In this document: piece by piece, positions 22,630-34,400 of the stretch | How the letters are laid out: every line of letters begins with the position of its first letter | How positions within the stretch are numbered: the stretch's first letter is position 1 | Origin: Stemphylium vesicarium | Lineage: Eukaryota; Ascomycota; Dothideomycetes; Pleosporales; Pleosporaceae | DNA length: 64,000 nucleotides | NCBI GenBank assembly: GCA_004380135.1 | Contig: QXCR01000009.1 | Span: 186,001 to 250,000, forward strand | Direction: 5' to 3' | The notes under the pieces: model-generated | What the model was told of the DNA's origin: nothing | Database searches by the model: none | What the model saw: the letters and a program-made list of their open reading frames with translations, nothing else | Translations under genes and position numbers: made by a program

Positions 22630-24482
22630 CTACAATATTTGATTTTTTGTCCAGTCGCAAGGGGTCCTACCCCAGCCCCACTGCTCCTTGAGATACTCTA
22701 TCGATGCTGTCGTTGGCATACCCATGGCATTCACCTCCTCTAGAAATTCCATCATCTTACAACGTCCCGTCTCTTCGCGCAGCAATACAGCAAACCTGTG
22801 CACGGCATGAGCCGCTTTCCATGGCGCTGATATGCAGTGGGTGTTGCACCGAGCTGTGGCCACCATTTCTTTCAGACCTCTGAGGACCTCGTTCTGGACA
22901 GATGCAGCAACGATATCCCCAGGGAGGCAATTTGACCTGGCGTCTGGATGATTTATCGCCAGTGCAATGCGGCAAATACGCAAATGTTGGTTGGCATCAG
23001 CTAGAATTGTCGTCAATGATTAACATCGTCGACGAGCCAGGACGTCAACTCACCATGACATGGGGCAGAGAACCATAATTCTGGGAAGTAATTAACACCA
23101 TACAGATCCTCTTTCCGGTAAAAGAAGGGGTCGAAGCTTGCCGGGCGCCTTAGTTCCCACTCATCAACCATGTTGCTCAAGTATTGCCATTCATATGATG
23201 TTTGTATACCTGTCTCGGCCCACTGAAGAACGCGCGCACTCAGCCACAGTATCCGGTTGGTCCATGAGGATTCATCCATTGGTGCAGCCAACGCGGGTAG
23301 TATGGAATTCGCATAGTCGATCCGCAGACTTGGGCGATTGAGCAGGGCTTGGCACACCTCAGCATGTACATGAACCATCAGAGATGCTTGGACTACTGGG
23401 CTGGATATATCTACGAGCCAGCCCGAGGGGCCACAAAATAGCTCGTACGTCGAGAGATGAGTCTGGCCTTGCGTGCCCGCTGCGCATTCGTCAGCATATC
23501 TTCACACCTGGCGCAATGTTGTGACGCACCATGAAATTCCTCAAACGTGTTAAGGAGCATCGCAGCGACCAAGGTCGCCTCGTCCTGAATCCGTCCTTTC
23601 TCTGCTAGGTATGGAATCAAAGCTTGTAGTATTCTATCATGGTATACATAAGGCTTGGCAGGGAAGTGCGGATCACGGCGCAGAATGTGTTGAGCAGAGA
23701 TCATGAAGATGGCATTCATGAGCATTGGGTTGGTCAGTGCCAGTTTCGGGACGACTTCTTTGAAAACCGCCACTGGACTTGTAATGTCGAGCGATTCTGC
23801 GGCTTTTTCTATCCAGAAGCGAAAGAGATGCGCTTCGACTGAATTCGAGAGGGGCCACGTTACGTGAGAAGTCGAACCCGCTGAGGGGTTTGGATATGGC
23901 GAGGGAGCCTCGCATTGCCAATATGCAGGCGGTGGCTCATCGAGACTGGAGAGACTCGAGACTGATCCTGGATTTGGGCTTGTGTGTCGCTGGATGTGTG
24001 AGAGCGACTGCCACGGAATGTGACTAGAAACCGAATCCGCGGTGGGTATGAGTGTTCGATTTGTCCGGGTGCCAACCATTTGACGCGTGCTTCGATTTCT
24101 CGACTGTGGGCTTCGTCTCGTTTCAGATCGCAGCACTTCTCCCACGGTCTGCGACCTGGTCAGACGTTTAGGTGGTGGCCTGTCCCTGACAGACCCCGGA
24201 CTTTCAAACTCTTCAGCTACCTGCCTAGACTCATCTACGAAATCTACTGTGAGACGAAGTTAGTATACCAGACGCCTCACTTCATGATCGAGAATGTCAA
24301 GGAGATAGCTTACACTTCCCCTCCGTACCGACCCATCTCTGCCCAGCAGCGAAGAAGTAATCGTACTTCTTGATATCTGCTCTAGTCGCCTGGCCTTCCA
24401 CATCAGGAAACACACCGTGTCGAAACCGAACTTTGTAGTTGCCCTTTTTCGGTGGGGTATCGTATGGCGAAGTGGAACTCAT
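22630..24482 (-). CDS. Fungal-specific transcription factor-like protein lacking a visible Zn2Cys6 cluster
   Basis: Four exons (24482-24314, 24246-23530, 23479-23054, 23000-22630; introns 67, 50 and 53 bp) give 560 residues. The C-terminal two thirds match the style of the fungal-specific transcription factor region found in proteins with an N-terminal C6 zinc cluster: HLFRFWIEKAAESL, NPMLMNAIFMISAQH, ATLVAAMLLNTFEEF, QTHLSTYELF. The N-terminus begins like such proteins (KKGNYKVRFRHG), where RHGCxxC should follow, but no cysteine occurs in exon 1 (56 codons). It then continues to RWVGTEGK, also typical of the region after a cluster. The DNA-binding part may be lost, eroded, or hidden by a wrong model of exon 1. 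Any regulated target is unknown. Confidence 0.72.
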
Positions 24483-27400
24483 GTTTCAAAGAGGAAAGAA
24501 GAGTGCAAGCTTGTCTGCGGAGCCAGATAATGGTCAGAAAGCTTGTCACAGCTTGGCAGATAGGTAATTCGATAAATTGGAAAGACTCTAGGAATCTTGC
24601 CAAGTATCTAAACCACGACAAGGAAGACGCTGATGGTGCTCACGTCTTAGCAGCATCAGGAAAGTCGCCGCTCGACTGGTAATATGTACGCCCGTGTTCC
24701 GACACATTGGCAGTGATGATGAAGACAAACGGGAGCACATGCGACACACGGAAACGCACGTACCCTACTTTTGCATCCGCGTGGTCGCTGATCGTCTTTC
24801 CCGATTCCGGTTCAAGGCCGCGTTTTGCTCTTCTCATCTGCATCATTGGACGGGATGAATCAGCACAGCAGCGGTGGAGGCCGAAGGACCACGCAGAACA
24901 TCGGATAGTCGGCGCCTTTCCGTGGTTCCAAGCGCGATTCTGTCAGCAAGATTTACTTACGTACGCCGTGGTTGAAAGTCTTTCAGCTCGCTGTGTGCAC
25001 AGTACCGGGGATAGCCAGTTCACCGGTATCATGTACGCAAGACATACCCTGTATTGGAAGCTAAGCGCCTCGTTGTGGCTGCCTGGCTCCCCATACAATG
25101 CTCGCAGTCGGGGAGCGATCTACGTACTACGCCTCCCAAGCCATCGCGATGGGCCTGCCACGACGGGTAGGGCTGATGCACTCCACGCCCACCTTTCCTT
25201 CTAGAAGACAACATGCGCCTACAACGTCGTTGAGTAAGCACCAAGACGCTCAAATGCAGGCTCATCGGACCGCCCATACTCTGCTTACCCGCTAAGGCTG
25301 TGCCGTGTCACGTCCGCATTCAGCTCGCTGCACACGGGCATTTCGCGTCTCCACGTGACATTCTTACCACACGGATAGCAATATCGGCACTTTTCAACGC
25401 GTTGTTTGTCAGCGACTGCTATATTGAGCGCCCAGAAGCTCGAAACTAGAGGGCAGGTCAGAGCACGCGGAGGTGTGACTAAGGGCTCTTGTACTACGTA
25501 TTACGCGGTACTTTGCCGGTGGTAGTACGTGTAGGCGGACAGTAGGCAAGGCTAAATCTTGTGGCTTCAGATATAGCGGTTGTGGCTTGGATCGTTGCTT
25601 AGGCAGCGCGATAGCCGAGAGAAGACCGGATGTGCTACGGGAGTGACGATTGTGGCTTGGGAGGCTGTGATGTAGTGCAATTGTGGTGATTACTTACGTT
25701 GATGTTGAAGCGGACCTTGCTAGGTTGGCTTGAGGGGCTCATGAACACGTATACGGGCATTGGCTGTGCTAAGACGTCACATTAAGCAGCGGCGCCGGAC
25801 GTGAACGACCTGGTCAAACACCACAACATGTCTTGAATTCAGTTGCACGGCAGTGCCTGGAACTTCATGTGGGACTGCCCTTTACATACGCTGCATAGGA
25901 GTCTTCTCTGCACACCGCAAGATGGGCAAGATGATCTTGTGCATGTCAACCTCCAGAGCACGTGCAACACCCCCCCAACTTCTACAAGATACGGCGCATA
26001 TTTTCCATTTATCTCGGCATTCAAAACCCACGAGAAAGAAAAAAAAATCGCAATCTCCACTCCACAACCTCAAGAAAAGCGCAAGAACGATCCAGAACTC
26101 ACGATAGCACTATACCTTGCTATAACAGTGGGGAACCCATCTACCTATCTACCTAGCGAACACAGCTCTCCGCCCGCCATGACGTCGCATCACTGCATTT
26201 CCGTACCAGCGCATCCGGGCAAAGCCAGAGACAGAGGCGGAAAAGCTACAAACGCGCACAACGATATTCTCTTATTTTCCAGTCGCCTAGCACGCAAACT
26301 AACATGCCCGTTTAATAACTATGGGGTTCTTCCTTGCTGGCGATGGCGCTACGGTACGGTACTAGTAGTAGAGTGTAAAGGTTAATCGTTCCTTGGGTCG
26401 CCGAGCATCAAAGCCGACCATGTCCGCCTTCGCGCGAAGTGCGCGGGCTGCACGAGCTCCGAGGAGGGGAGAGGAGGGGCGCATGGCGATGGGGGTATTG
26501 CCGGTCTGTGTGCGTGAGTAGGTCACGGTGGAGATGTGCAGGATGGAGTGCATGACGAGGGATAGCGAAGCTAGAAACTTGGGGTTGTGTGTGGGCTTTC
26601 TTGCGATGGGAAGGATTTTGGGTGGACCGATGGTGTAGTCCACCTTGCCGGTCTATCTGCCACGACAACTACAGCAGCATATCGAGCGATGCAGTTAGGT
26701 GTAGGTTGGGCGAGTAGCGGTATGTGAGCCGTTGGGCTCTTTTTTTTTCCCCACCGGTCAAGCGCAAGTTGGGTTCATCCCAGGTTCTGCAAGAGGGCAT
26801 ACGCGCATACTCGCATGCTCGATGCAGTCTGTTGTTGTCGACGCAGCAACGGGGAACAAAAAACGCACACCAAGATCTACACTGGGCGGCTCGGCAAAAC
26901 ACTGGGCACAAGTGCATAAACAATCGGGCATGGAAAAGTGCAAGAATTACCATATGTCTGTATGCGTGCAGCAGCAGCAGCTAGAGAAGCAGAGAGTGTG
27001 TGTGGTTAACGTGTATGATTAAAGTTTTGGTATGCCGTGCGGTCGGGATGTCAGGCCACCTCTCATGCTGCCTCGCACACATAGCGTTCCAAACGTTGCG
27101 ATGCCGCGGCATGATGTCGGAGCTTTACGTCGATATGACCAGCAACGCCCACAAACCTGACTTTCTTCCCTCGGAGCCCAGAAAACAAGCGCTATAGGCA
27201 GACGAACTCCGACTCTCCTCTCGCTCTCGCTCTGTGTGTGTTCAGACGACAGAACAGAACGCCACAGACGTCATAAAGCAGCGGCTCGCCAACGTTGCGC
27301 TGCAAGCAGCCCCATCAACCCGCCAATCCCTTTCCCAAAGCAAACCGCACGCCTCGTGTTCTAGCCCCTTGTTCGTCTCGGTAAACTCGCGATCCCCAGC

Positions 27401-28339
27401 ATATTTCGCGATCGATCGCGCTGTCTAGAACTTCGAACACTTTTCCTGACCACTCAACCCCCCGCCGCGGGCTCGTGCGTTTGCAGGTCTTATCGCGTGT
27501 CTGGACTCTCGGTTTAGGTGGGCCTTTACTGCCCTAACCCGGGGTGTCACGGCACTCTTCTTCTTTCTCCCTTTTACGTTTATGCTTAAATCGATACACT
27601 ATAGGGAACAAGGGAATTGATTTGCAGTGTCCTTTTTTGCCATGCCGTGATTGCCGTGGGGACGAGGAAGGGTAGAAAAGGGTGAGGCCGAGGATTGAGG
27701 TTAGGCTTTGGTGTTCTGGACAAGGGCTGTGGGGCTCACGCGTCTGTTCTTGTCTTACGTATCCTGCATGTGCCTCACTGTTCTGCCCGCCCGTCTTCGT
27801 GTTCCTATTATTTCCGGCGGAAATGGACATCGTGGTCAGAAGACACACCATCGGGCATGATCAATAGCGGGAAAAGAAGATGTTGTCAAGTGAGGTAATT
27901 TGGATGTATTGTTGATGCGGGTTGTTTCCCCCGTCCTGTTCCTCGGTAACGTGTGCCAAGTAAAAGCAAAAAACTACTTGCTGCTGCTGCTGTGCGGATG
28001 TGTATAGTCCATCTACGCACGCCCCACCCTGCCAAAACGCCTGCGATGGAAGAAAAAGGAAAATGAGGCGAAGAGAAAGGAAAGTGTAGCGGTGTATCAT
28101 ACAGTCGATAGAAGTGAAGGAAAAGAAAAATTTCGTCCTCCCATGTAAATGCTAACCCAATGCGCTTCTCGCGCTGCTGCCCCCCTAATGATACCGAGAG
28201 GCCGAAGCCCCAAGCCGAAGTCGAAGTTGGGATGAAGAAAGTGTTGCCGGAACACTTTGTCGCTAAGTCGCTGATGCTTGAATGAAACTCGTTGGATGTC
28301 GTAAATTGATGCGCATGATGTTGGTCATGGTTCCGAGGA
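24483..28339. other. Gene-poor region, 3.9 kb
   Basis: No gene is convincingly supported. Open frames such as 26362-26643 (minus, 93 codons) and 25843-26385 (plus, 180 codons) have no recognisable domain. There are A- and C-runs around 25970-26050, T-runs at 26740 and CT-rich tracts at 27220-27240. It could contain long UTRs or non-coding transcripts. Confidence 0.45.
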
Positions 28340-28558
28340 TTATTGCGCCCTTGTCGACGAGGAGTTCATTTGCGAGAGTGATGCGAAGGAGTTGGTCATG
28401 GCTGAGTAGGCAGCTGATGGCAGACCGTTGGTGGAGGATGTTGATGAAGCGCTGTTGCTGCGGACTTGGAGGTTGAGAGTGTGGCAGCTATCGCATCGAC
28501 CGTTCAGGCGGTTGCAGCGGCCTCGGCAGCCTCGCTCGTAGTTGGCGCAAGAGAACAT
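28340..28558 (-). CDS. Small Cys-rich protein, unknown function
   Basis: Single exon, 72 residues. The first 25 residues contain five Cys (positions 4, 11, 15, 22 and 25) including C-x-x-C at the end of RCNRLNGRCDSC, then a Ser/Asn-rich tail. There is no signal peptide, so a small intracellular metal-binding (zinc) protein is plausible. I have an impression of similar short fungal proteins beginning MFSC-x-N-Y-x-R-G-C-R-G, but cannot name the family. It stands alone in a gene-poor stretch. The short length keeps confidence moderate. Confidence 0.5.
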   Translation of the reverse strand: MFSCANYERGCRGRCNRLNGRCDSCHTLNLQVRSNSASSTSSTNGLPSAAYSAMTNSFASLSQMNSSSTRAQ

Positions 28559-31500
28559 TTTGATTTGAGGGTGATGGAGGTTTATTGTAGTAGGTGGTGG
28601 TAGTTGTGATGATGATGTGATGGTGTTGTAATAGCGTAGAGTAGAGTAGAGTAGCTGTGCTGATGTATCGGTCGGAAGACTTGGTGGAGTGGTGGCTTTG
28701 AGGGAATCCTACAAGCCGAGGGTAGGCTTCGTAATATATGCGGCAGACAATAGTGAATGCCCGATGATGTAGCCAGCAAATTCAAGATATGCAGGGCAAT
28801 AATTGCGTACTTGGGCCGTAAAGTAGCCGTAATGGATGGTGTCCGTTGGCGTCGCTTGGTTGCATGCAAAATGGGTCCAATAATAGTGCCTTGGTTGCCG
28901 AATCGAGTTAATGTGAGGATGCGTGCCCGGTGCGTTCAAAAGCAAGATGCGCGAGTGTGGTGGCTTATAACTTCACCGCGCAGATTGAATGAGTCGTTGT
29001 TTTTGGCGAGTCTTTTTCGCAGCTGGGTTGAGATAGGAGGAAAATCTTCCGTAACAATGGAGGCCGCAACAGGCTTATGACAGTTGACGCGTCCAAAGGA
29101 TGGGTGTGTCATCGTAGATTATACAGTGGAGAGGCCCGCGGCCAGACTGCCCTTGGTCAGTGCGTTCTTACTCGCCAGCCCAGGGTCTCCTCTTCTTGCG
29201 CATGCACTGAGACCCTGCCCTCGTTGCCCATCAACCTGACCTAGCGCCCAAACCTTGATTTCTGCCAAAGCCGTGGGTTCCGGCACTCGTCGTCTGTGGC
29301 TTACTTACAGGTGCACTACACAAGTGCATTACAACAAAGGCCAAGCCACCACCGCTGCTATTCCAAGCTGCCAACCGCCGTCTGACATAGGACTTGCAGC
29401 TGTCGGGGTACGTGCGACCTCTTGCGCAAGTTTCAAGCGACGATGCGCAACAGGGACCAGGCGAACAGGCAACGTTTCAAACAGATTTCGAGAAAGGCGG
29501 CCTTACGGGGCTGAGGCTTACATGCCCACCAGGCCGCCAAGGGCGTGCACTCGTCCCCATCTCTCGCGACAGCTCACGGATGCCGTTAGGGTACTCACCT
29601 CAGCCCTTTTCGATTACGCAGTAATGCAGTCTGGGCATCTCACCCTCAGCATATGTCGCTCGTCCGTCATGACCTCTCCTGATCCCGCTGGTCCGGCGCC
29701 GTGCTGCCTAAGAAGTTGGACAATTTGGACCGCGGCACACCACACGTCCGGGAAACACCATATTCCGGCCGCCATCGATAAGATACCACGCCCGATCTTC
29801 TAGCGTCGCATTGGTCGCGGACGCTCCCACCGTCACGCCTAGTCCATCGGAATCGCATGTTCGAGACTCAACCCTTAATATGACGATCAGCGTTCGTACG
29901 CACGCAAAACCAAACGTCGCCTCATGGACGACACATCCTCCGCACGATCTGGCCCGCAATCTGTGGAGCGTGCAATCTTTCTGCCGCGACGGAAATTGAT
30001 CAGAGAGAGCACTAGGTGGTTCGCCCGAGTCGCCTGACTTTTGCGGCCGTTGTGGTACGCTTGTTTGGTAGCCGGTCCATCCGATCAAACCACGCGGTCA
30101 TATACGTAGTCTGGAAGAACGCTTAGAGAGCAGACCTGCGCTCTAGACCTTGCGCTTCAGATTTGTCGCTAGCCATTTGGTGAGGGGTATAATCCTCGCG
30201 CAGATCAACACTCGATTCGCAGAATACCATGTGAAAGGCCGCGAGGCATGTGTCGTCTAAATTGGCTGTGAGTCGTTCAGACGGGACCAATTCTGACCGG
30301 TCACAAAGCCCCTAAGGCTGCAAAAAAGAAATGCCATTGTTAGTGTAGCGAGCACATGTCCACGCGCTACCGTCTTCTTCCATCACGCGATGTCGACACA
30401 TGTCAGCAAGTTCTCCCGCTCTATTGGACTGTCAAAAAGATCACCAAAAAAGATCAAAATACATACAACAGCGGGGATTCGCTAGTGGTCACCCACCTAA
30501 CTACTAATCCGCCGGTATCTTGCTTAAATAGGGCTGAGCGAACGGGAAGCCTTGCTCTCAAGATCCTATGGTCGTATGTGGAAGAGAGATGAATAAAGCA
30601 CGTTTATATAGCCATTGTTTGCACCTAGTGGCCTGTGGTTTGAGCAATCCGTACAATCGAGAACCTTTGGAGTTGTCTTTAACGGTCAAGGCGACGGGCA
30701 AAAGCACTTAGGTACATCGATGGTGAGCTTGCTAATAGTCACAGGGTTGCCAAGGGACTACTCATGTCAGTGAAGTACCCGGTAGCTACATGAAAAAGGT
30801 TGTCTCGATGCTAGGCGAAGTTGCTTCTTGGACGACTTCGTCAATCCGCCTCATTCATTGTCTCACATCTTCTCAACTACGACAAACCTGCCATCTCTCC
30901 AACAACGCCTTCCTTACTATTCGTCGAAGCTCATCGAGATTATTCGCTAGTCATCCCACGCTAAAGCAAAGCTAGATTCATCATCTTGGCACATTGGGGT
31001 CAGTCCGGGCTTGAACAGACGAAGTAGTAGTCTTGGCATAGTAAGACATCTAAAAGGCTTCAAAGCTTACTCCAGAACTCACGAACGTTTCAGCAACTAC
31101 TCGTTGTCAAAAGATCATCAATCCACTCGAGTCACATTTATAACCTTGGAATCGGATTGGTCGGTCGGCAGAGGACATTAACAACGCAGAATAGGCCGCT
31201 TTCAGTATACCGTGACATACGCAAGCCGATAGGACTGGTCCTATTAGGTAGGAGACTGCTACCACAGTATTCTTCTACGCAAACTCGCATAGAAATCCAC
31301 ACGGGTCTCTCTTTGTCTACAACTCGCCCTATGTCATCCTCCTCAGCGTTGCTACTCTCACTTATCGCATCAAGTTTTTTTCTCACCTGTTTTATCTGCA
31401 TATGGACGGTTCCATGATTCAGCGATGTACTAATCTCAATATAAAATTCTTCTTGGAATGCTATCAGCAATCATGTCTGTGCGCTTTCGCAGATTAACAT

Positions 31501-31971
31501 AACGTCTATGCGCTATCTTAGCTTGATGTTGGCATATTACACTCTCTTGGAATATCCACCTACCCGTACGGCTCTTGCCTACTCCCGCGCTCACGTCAGA
31601 TTGTTATTCTGGATGATGAAGATATAGATACAAGCAGTCATGCAATTATCCGGAATTTTCCAGTGTTTGTGCTTCATCTCTTCTCTCTTCATTGCCAACA
31701 ACCATCTCGTTATCAGTGAGCTCCACTGTCAATCACCATCGCTATCAGTAGCCGTCGGAACCGTTCTTCAGTGACCGCCGGAACCGTAATTCGTTAACGG
31801 TCGGACCGTTCTGCACGCACCTACCAGTCGCACCAGTTTTACGATCCACATGCTTCTTGAAGCTTCTCGCAAAGTATAAATGTGAGAGACTTCTCGTTCG
31901 AATGTCACTCATCCAAACTCACAGCTTCTATCCGTACCATACAATATCTAATCCACCTTACAATCCGCAAA
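28559..31971. other. Gene-poor region, 3.4 kb
   Basis: No supported gene before the defensin-like peptide. 30300-31700 looks more AT-rich than its surroundings. A minus-strand frame at 31138-31470 begins with a helical, charged stretch (IKQVRKKLDAIS) that could be a remnant of a fungal STAND/ankyrin-type N-terminus, but this is too weak to call. Confidence 0.45.
31875..31880 (+). promoter_or_regulatory. TATA box of the defensin-like gene
   Basis: TATAAA lies 92 bp before the ATG at 31972, in a position typical of strongly expressed small secreted protein genes. Confidence 0.5.
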
Positions 31972-32218
31972 ATGAAGGCCTCTCTGTCCTTCGTCATCCT
32001 TGCTCTCGCCGCAGTTGGCCTGGGCGCCACCATCGATCGCCGCCAAACATGGGGCCCTAACACCTGCCCTACCAAGGAGCAATGCACGGCCTCTTGCGAA
32101 GCTGCTGGTCTTGTAAGTATCTCTTTTGTTACAGTGTCAGTACAGTAATGTTAACAACTCACAGGTATACGCTGACCACGACTGCAACAACGCATGGGTC
32201 AACTGTGCTTGCAACTAA
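31972..32218 (+). CDS. Defensin-like small secreted Cys-rich peptide (CS-alpha-beta spacing)
   Basis: Two exons, 31972-32112 and 32165-32218, with a 52-bp phase-0 intron, encode 64 residues. Residues 1-19 are a signal peptide; a short pro-segment ends in a dibasic RR at 23-24, a Kex2-type site. The mature part of 40 residues has six Cys (32, 38, 42, 54, 61, 63) spaced C-x5-C-x3-C-x11-C-x6-C-x1-C. The C-x3-C and C-x1-C pair, with near-matching loop lengths, is the cysteine-stabilised alpha-beta pattern of fungal defensins such as plectasin. The Gly normally found before the fourth Cys is absent. An antimicrobial peptide or effector is the likeliest role. The spacing is observed; the fold is inferred. 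Confidence 0.75.
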
Positions 32219-33001
32219 GCTTTTGTACCGAAGATGGGCAAGCCACAAGCAAGCTAAGGGATCGATAAGGTTCTTCCAGCAAAATGGAAATTTCAGGACA
32301 ATGGCTTGGGTCAGGAAATATACGCACGGTTGGACGTGGGACTCGTTAGCAGGTCAGGCAAGGCACCTCTGTCTCCTACTCATTGTATGGCAGGCCATCA
32401 TACTCGTCCGCTAGCAATTTAGCTGCTATCATACCTAGTTCTCGAATCCCAAAACTCAACTTGACATCATCGGCAAAATGCCCTAGCTCGTAAAAGTCCC
32501 TTGCTGATCAAATCACCTGAGTTGGAGACATTCACTGTCGCAAAGCAAACATTGCGGAGGATACTATCTCAAACCAGTGGCTCTGCCTTACTAGGTGGCC
32601 ACATCATATTTAACCCACATATTGTTGCCCCGTTAGGCAGCAGACTGACCAGATTTGGTTTGCACGGCAAGTACGAAGACGATGCACCTGGCTCATCGGT
32701 CGAGAAGTGGGACTGTGCAAACAGCTGATAGGTAGCCTGACGCCCTCCTCTACATTGCAGCCCCCCAACCTCAATTCTGACCGAACCTATCGGCACTCAC
32801 ATGTCGCAATCATGGCTTCCGTTCACTCGCAGTATTATGCCAAACGTCGCAAGCTCGGCAAGCCATCATCCTCTCGTAGCAACAGCCTGACTATGACCTC
32901 CACGCATGTTTGCGACGTGCAAATGAACTCGTCTCTACCGTACTCTCTTAGCTATACATCGGATCTGGCATGCAATCTCCCACGGGCTCAACGCCACTCA
33001 C
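32219..33001. other. Region between defensin-like gene and HET remnant
   Basis: No intact gene. The N-terminal HET core expected upstream of the remnant (YEALSYxWG, WIDAxCINQ) was looked for here and not found. Confidence 0.55.
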
Positions 33002-33988
33002 ATGCCATTCATTTGGTTGCTATATAAGATTTCACCAATTCTAGATACGACAGACTCGAGAGACTCTATTTACGCATTCCTGGGTTTGCAGACCGTGGGA
33101 GACAGTTTTTCGACCGTAGATCCGAACTACGAGTTAGACTTTGACGACATTCTGGTCGAAACGGCGACGACAATCATCCGAAAGTCAGGTTCGTTGAATA
33201 TCCTGGCGTACGCCGATCGGGAAGGGAAGCGAAGAGGGACACGTTCTGCTCTTCCATCGTGGGTGCCAAACTGGAAAAAGCCAGTGGCGTCGCCAACGCT
33301 CACCAAAGAAAATTCTAGACAGTTGTTGACTACCGATAGTGGACATCATTGACTTGGGCCTGCCAACCCTCATCAACTGGGGGTGAGAGCCATACGCCTA
33401 GATGAAATCGATGTCGTCTTCAAGCCTGAATTTCGCTACAGGACGCCCAATTGGTACAAGGAAAACATCACAGACTACTTGGTCCTCTATGAGCGACTGC
33501 AAGATATCAACTTGTCTGCGCAATGTCCCGCTGTTCGTTCACTGAAGGTAATGATAACGCTAAGCCATTCCCCCGACATCGACTACTAGGACTTTGACAC
33601 ACTGGGAAATATCACGATTCATGAAATGCTGGAGGCCTACGATGAATACCTAGAGGCTGTGAAGAGAGGGGACAACATTGAAGAGACTCGACGATTGCGC
33701 GGACTACGTTACTATACATACCTCATTAACACTCGACATCTCTTTTTGACGAGAGGCGGTTATGTCGGCCATGTTTCACGCCCAGCTCCCGATGACATCA
33801 TCTACACACTCGAGGGATTTTCGCATCCCATTGTTTTGAAGCATTGGCAGGGTAACCAATACAGCCTGGTTGGGGTTTGCAGTGTAGAGAACTTCTTGTG
33901 GCACGAGAAGCCCACTGAAGAGTGCACCGTTACGTTCCTAGACCAGTTACGGGACACGGAACAAGGAGAAGAGTTGGTCTTGGTTTGA
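33002..33988 (+). pseudogene. Heterokaryon-incompatibility (HET) protein remnant
   Basis: The segment TTDSRDSIYAFLGL followed by VDPNYELDFDDILVETATTIIRKSGSLNIL and LPSWVPNWKKP is the conserved region just after the HET domain in HET-6/Tol-type proteins. After an in-frame TGA at 33350-33352 the same frame continues for the rest of the protein. A likely 42-bp intron (33548-33589) leads into the C-terminal GYVGHVSRPAPDDIIYTLEGF block, and the frame ends at 33986-33988. The N-terminal HET core is absent. HET proteins trigger cell death on fusion of unlike hyphae; this copy can hardly do so. A short expressed fragment cannot be excluded. Confidence 0.72.
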
Positions 33989-34400
33989 GAGCGGAGTATT
34001 AATCGAAACTTGCTGCCATGGGCGGCCCACCACGTAGTGACGGCAATGCTCACATGGTCGACATGGCTTTCCGGTTTCCCCAGTGACTGTTTCGGAAACA
34101 GCACGCGGTACCAAAGTATGCAGGCGAACAGCGCATCTAACCATCGATCTTACAAACAGCTCTCTTTTTACTCAAGTTAAGTCTGCCGTGGTGATGCGCA
34201 CAACGAAGACGTCGACGAGAAGAAGTGGAACTGAAAAACCCCACAAATGCGATTGGAACGACTGGTGGATGAATATGGTCACGAAGTTCGATATCATATA
34301 CTCTAATTATTCTATTTACATTGCTAATTACATTAATATCAATACAGACATTACATTTACTATCATCAATTTCCTCATCGTTCATTCATCAAAGTCGCAT
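33989..34400. other. Intergenic region, AT-rich
   Basis: No gene; the 3' side (34290-34390) is notably AT-rich and is probably the 3' UTR and terminator of the minus-strand secreted protein gene. Confidence 0.55.

Noticed and set aside
29255..29803. Plus-strand 182-codon frame
   Set aside because: Thr/Arg/Pro/Cys-rich, no domain, and no codon or splice evidence of a gene.
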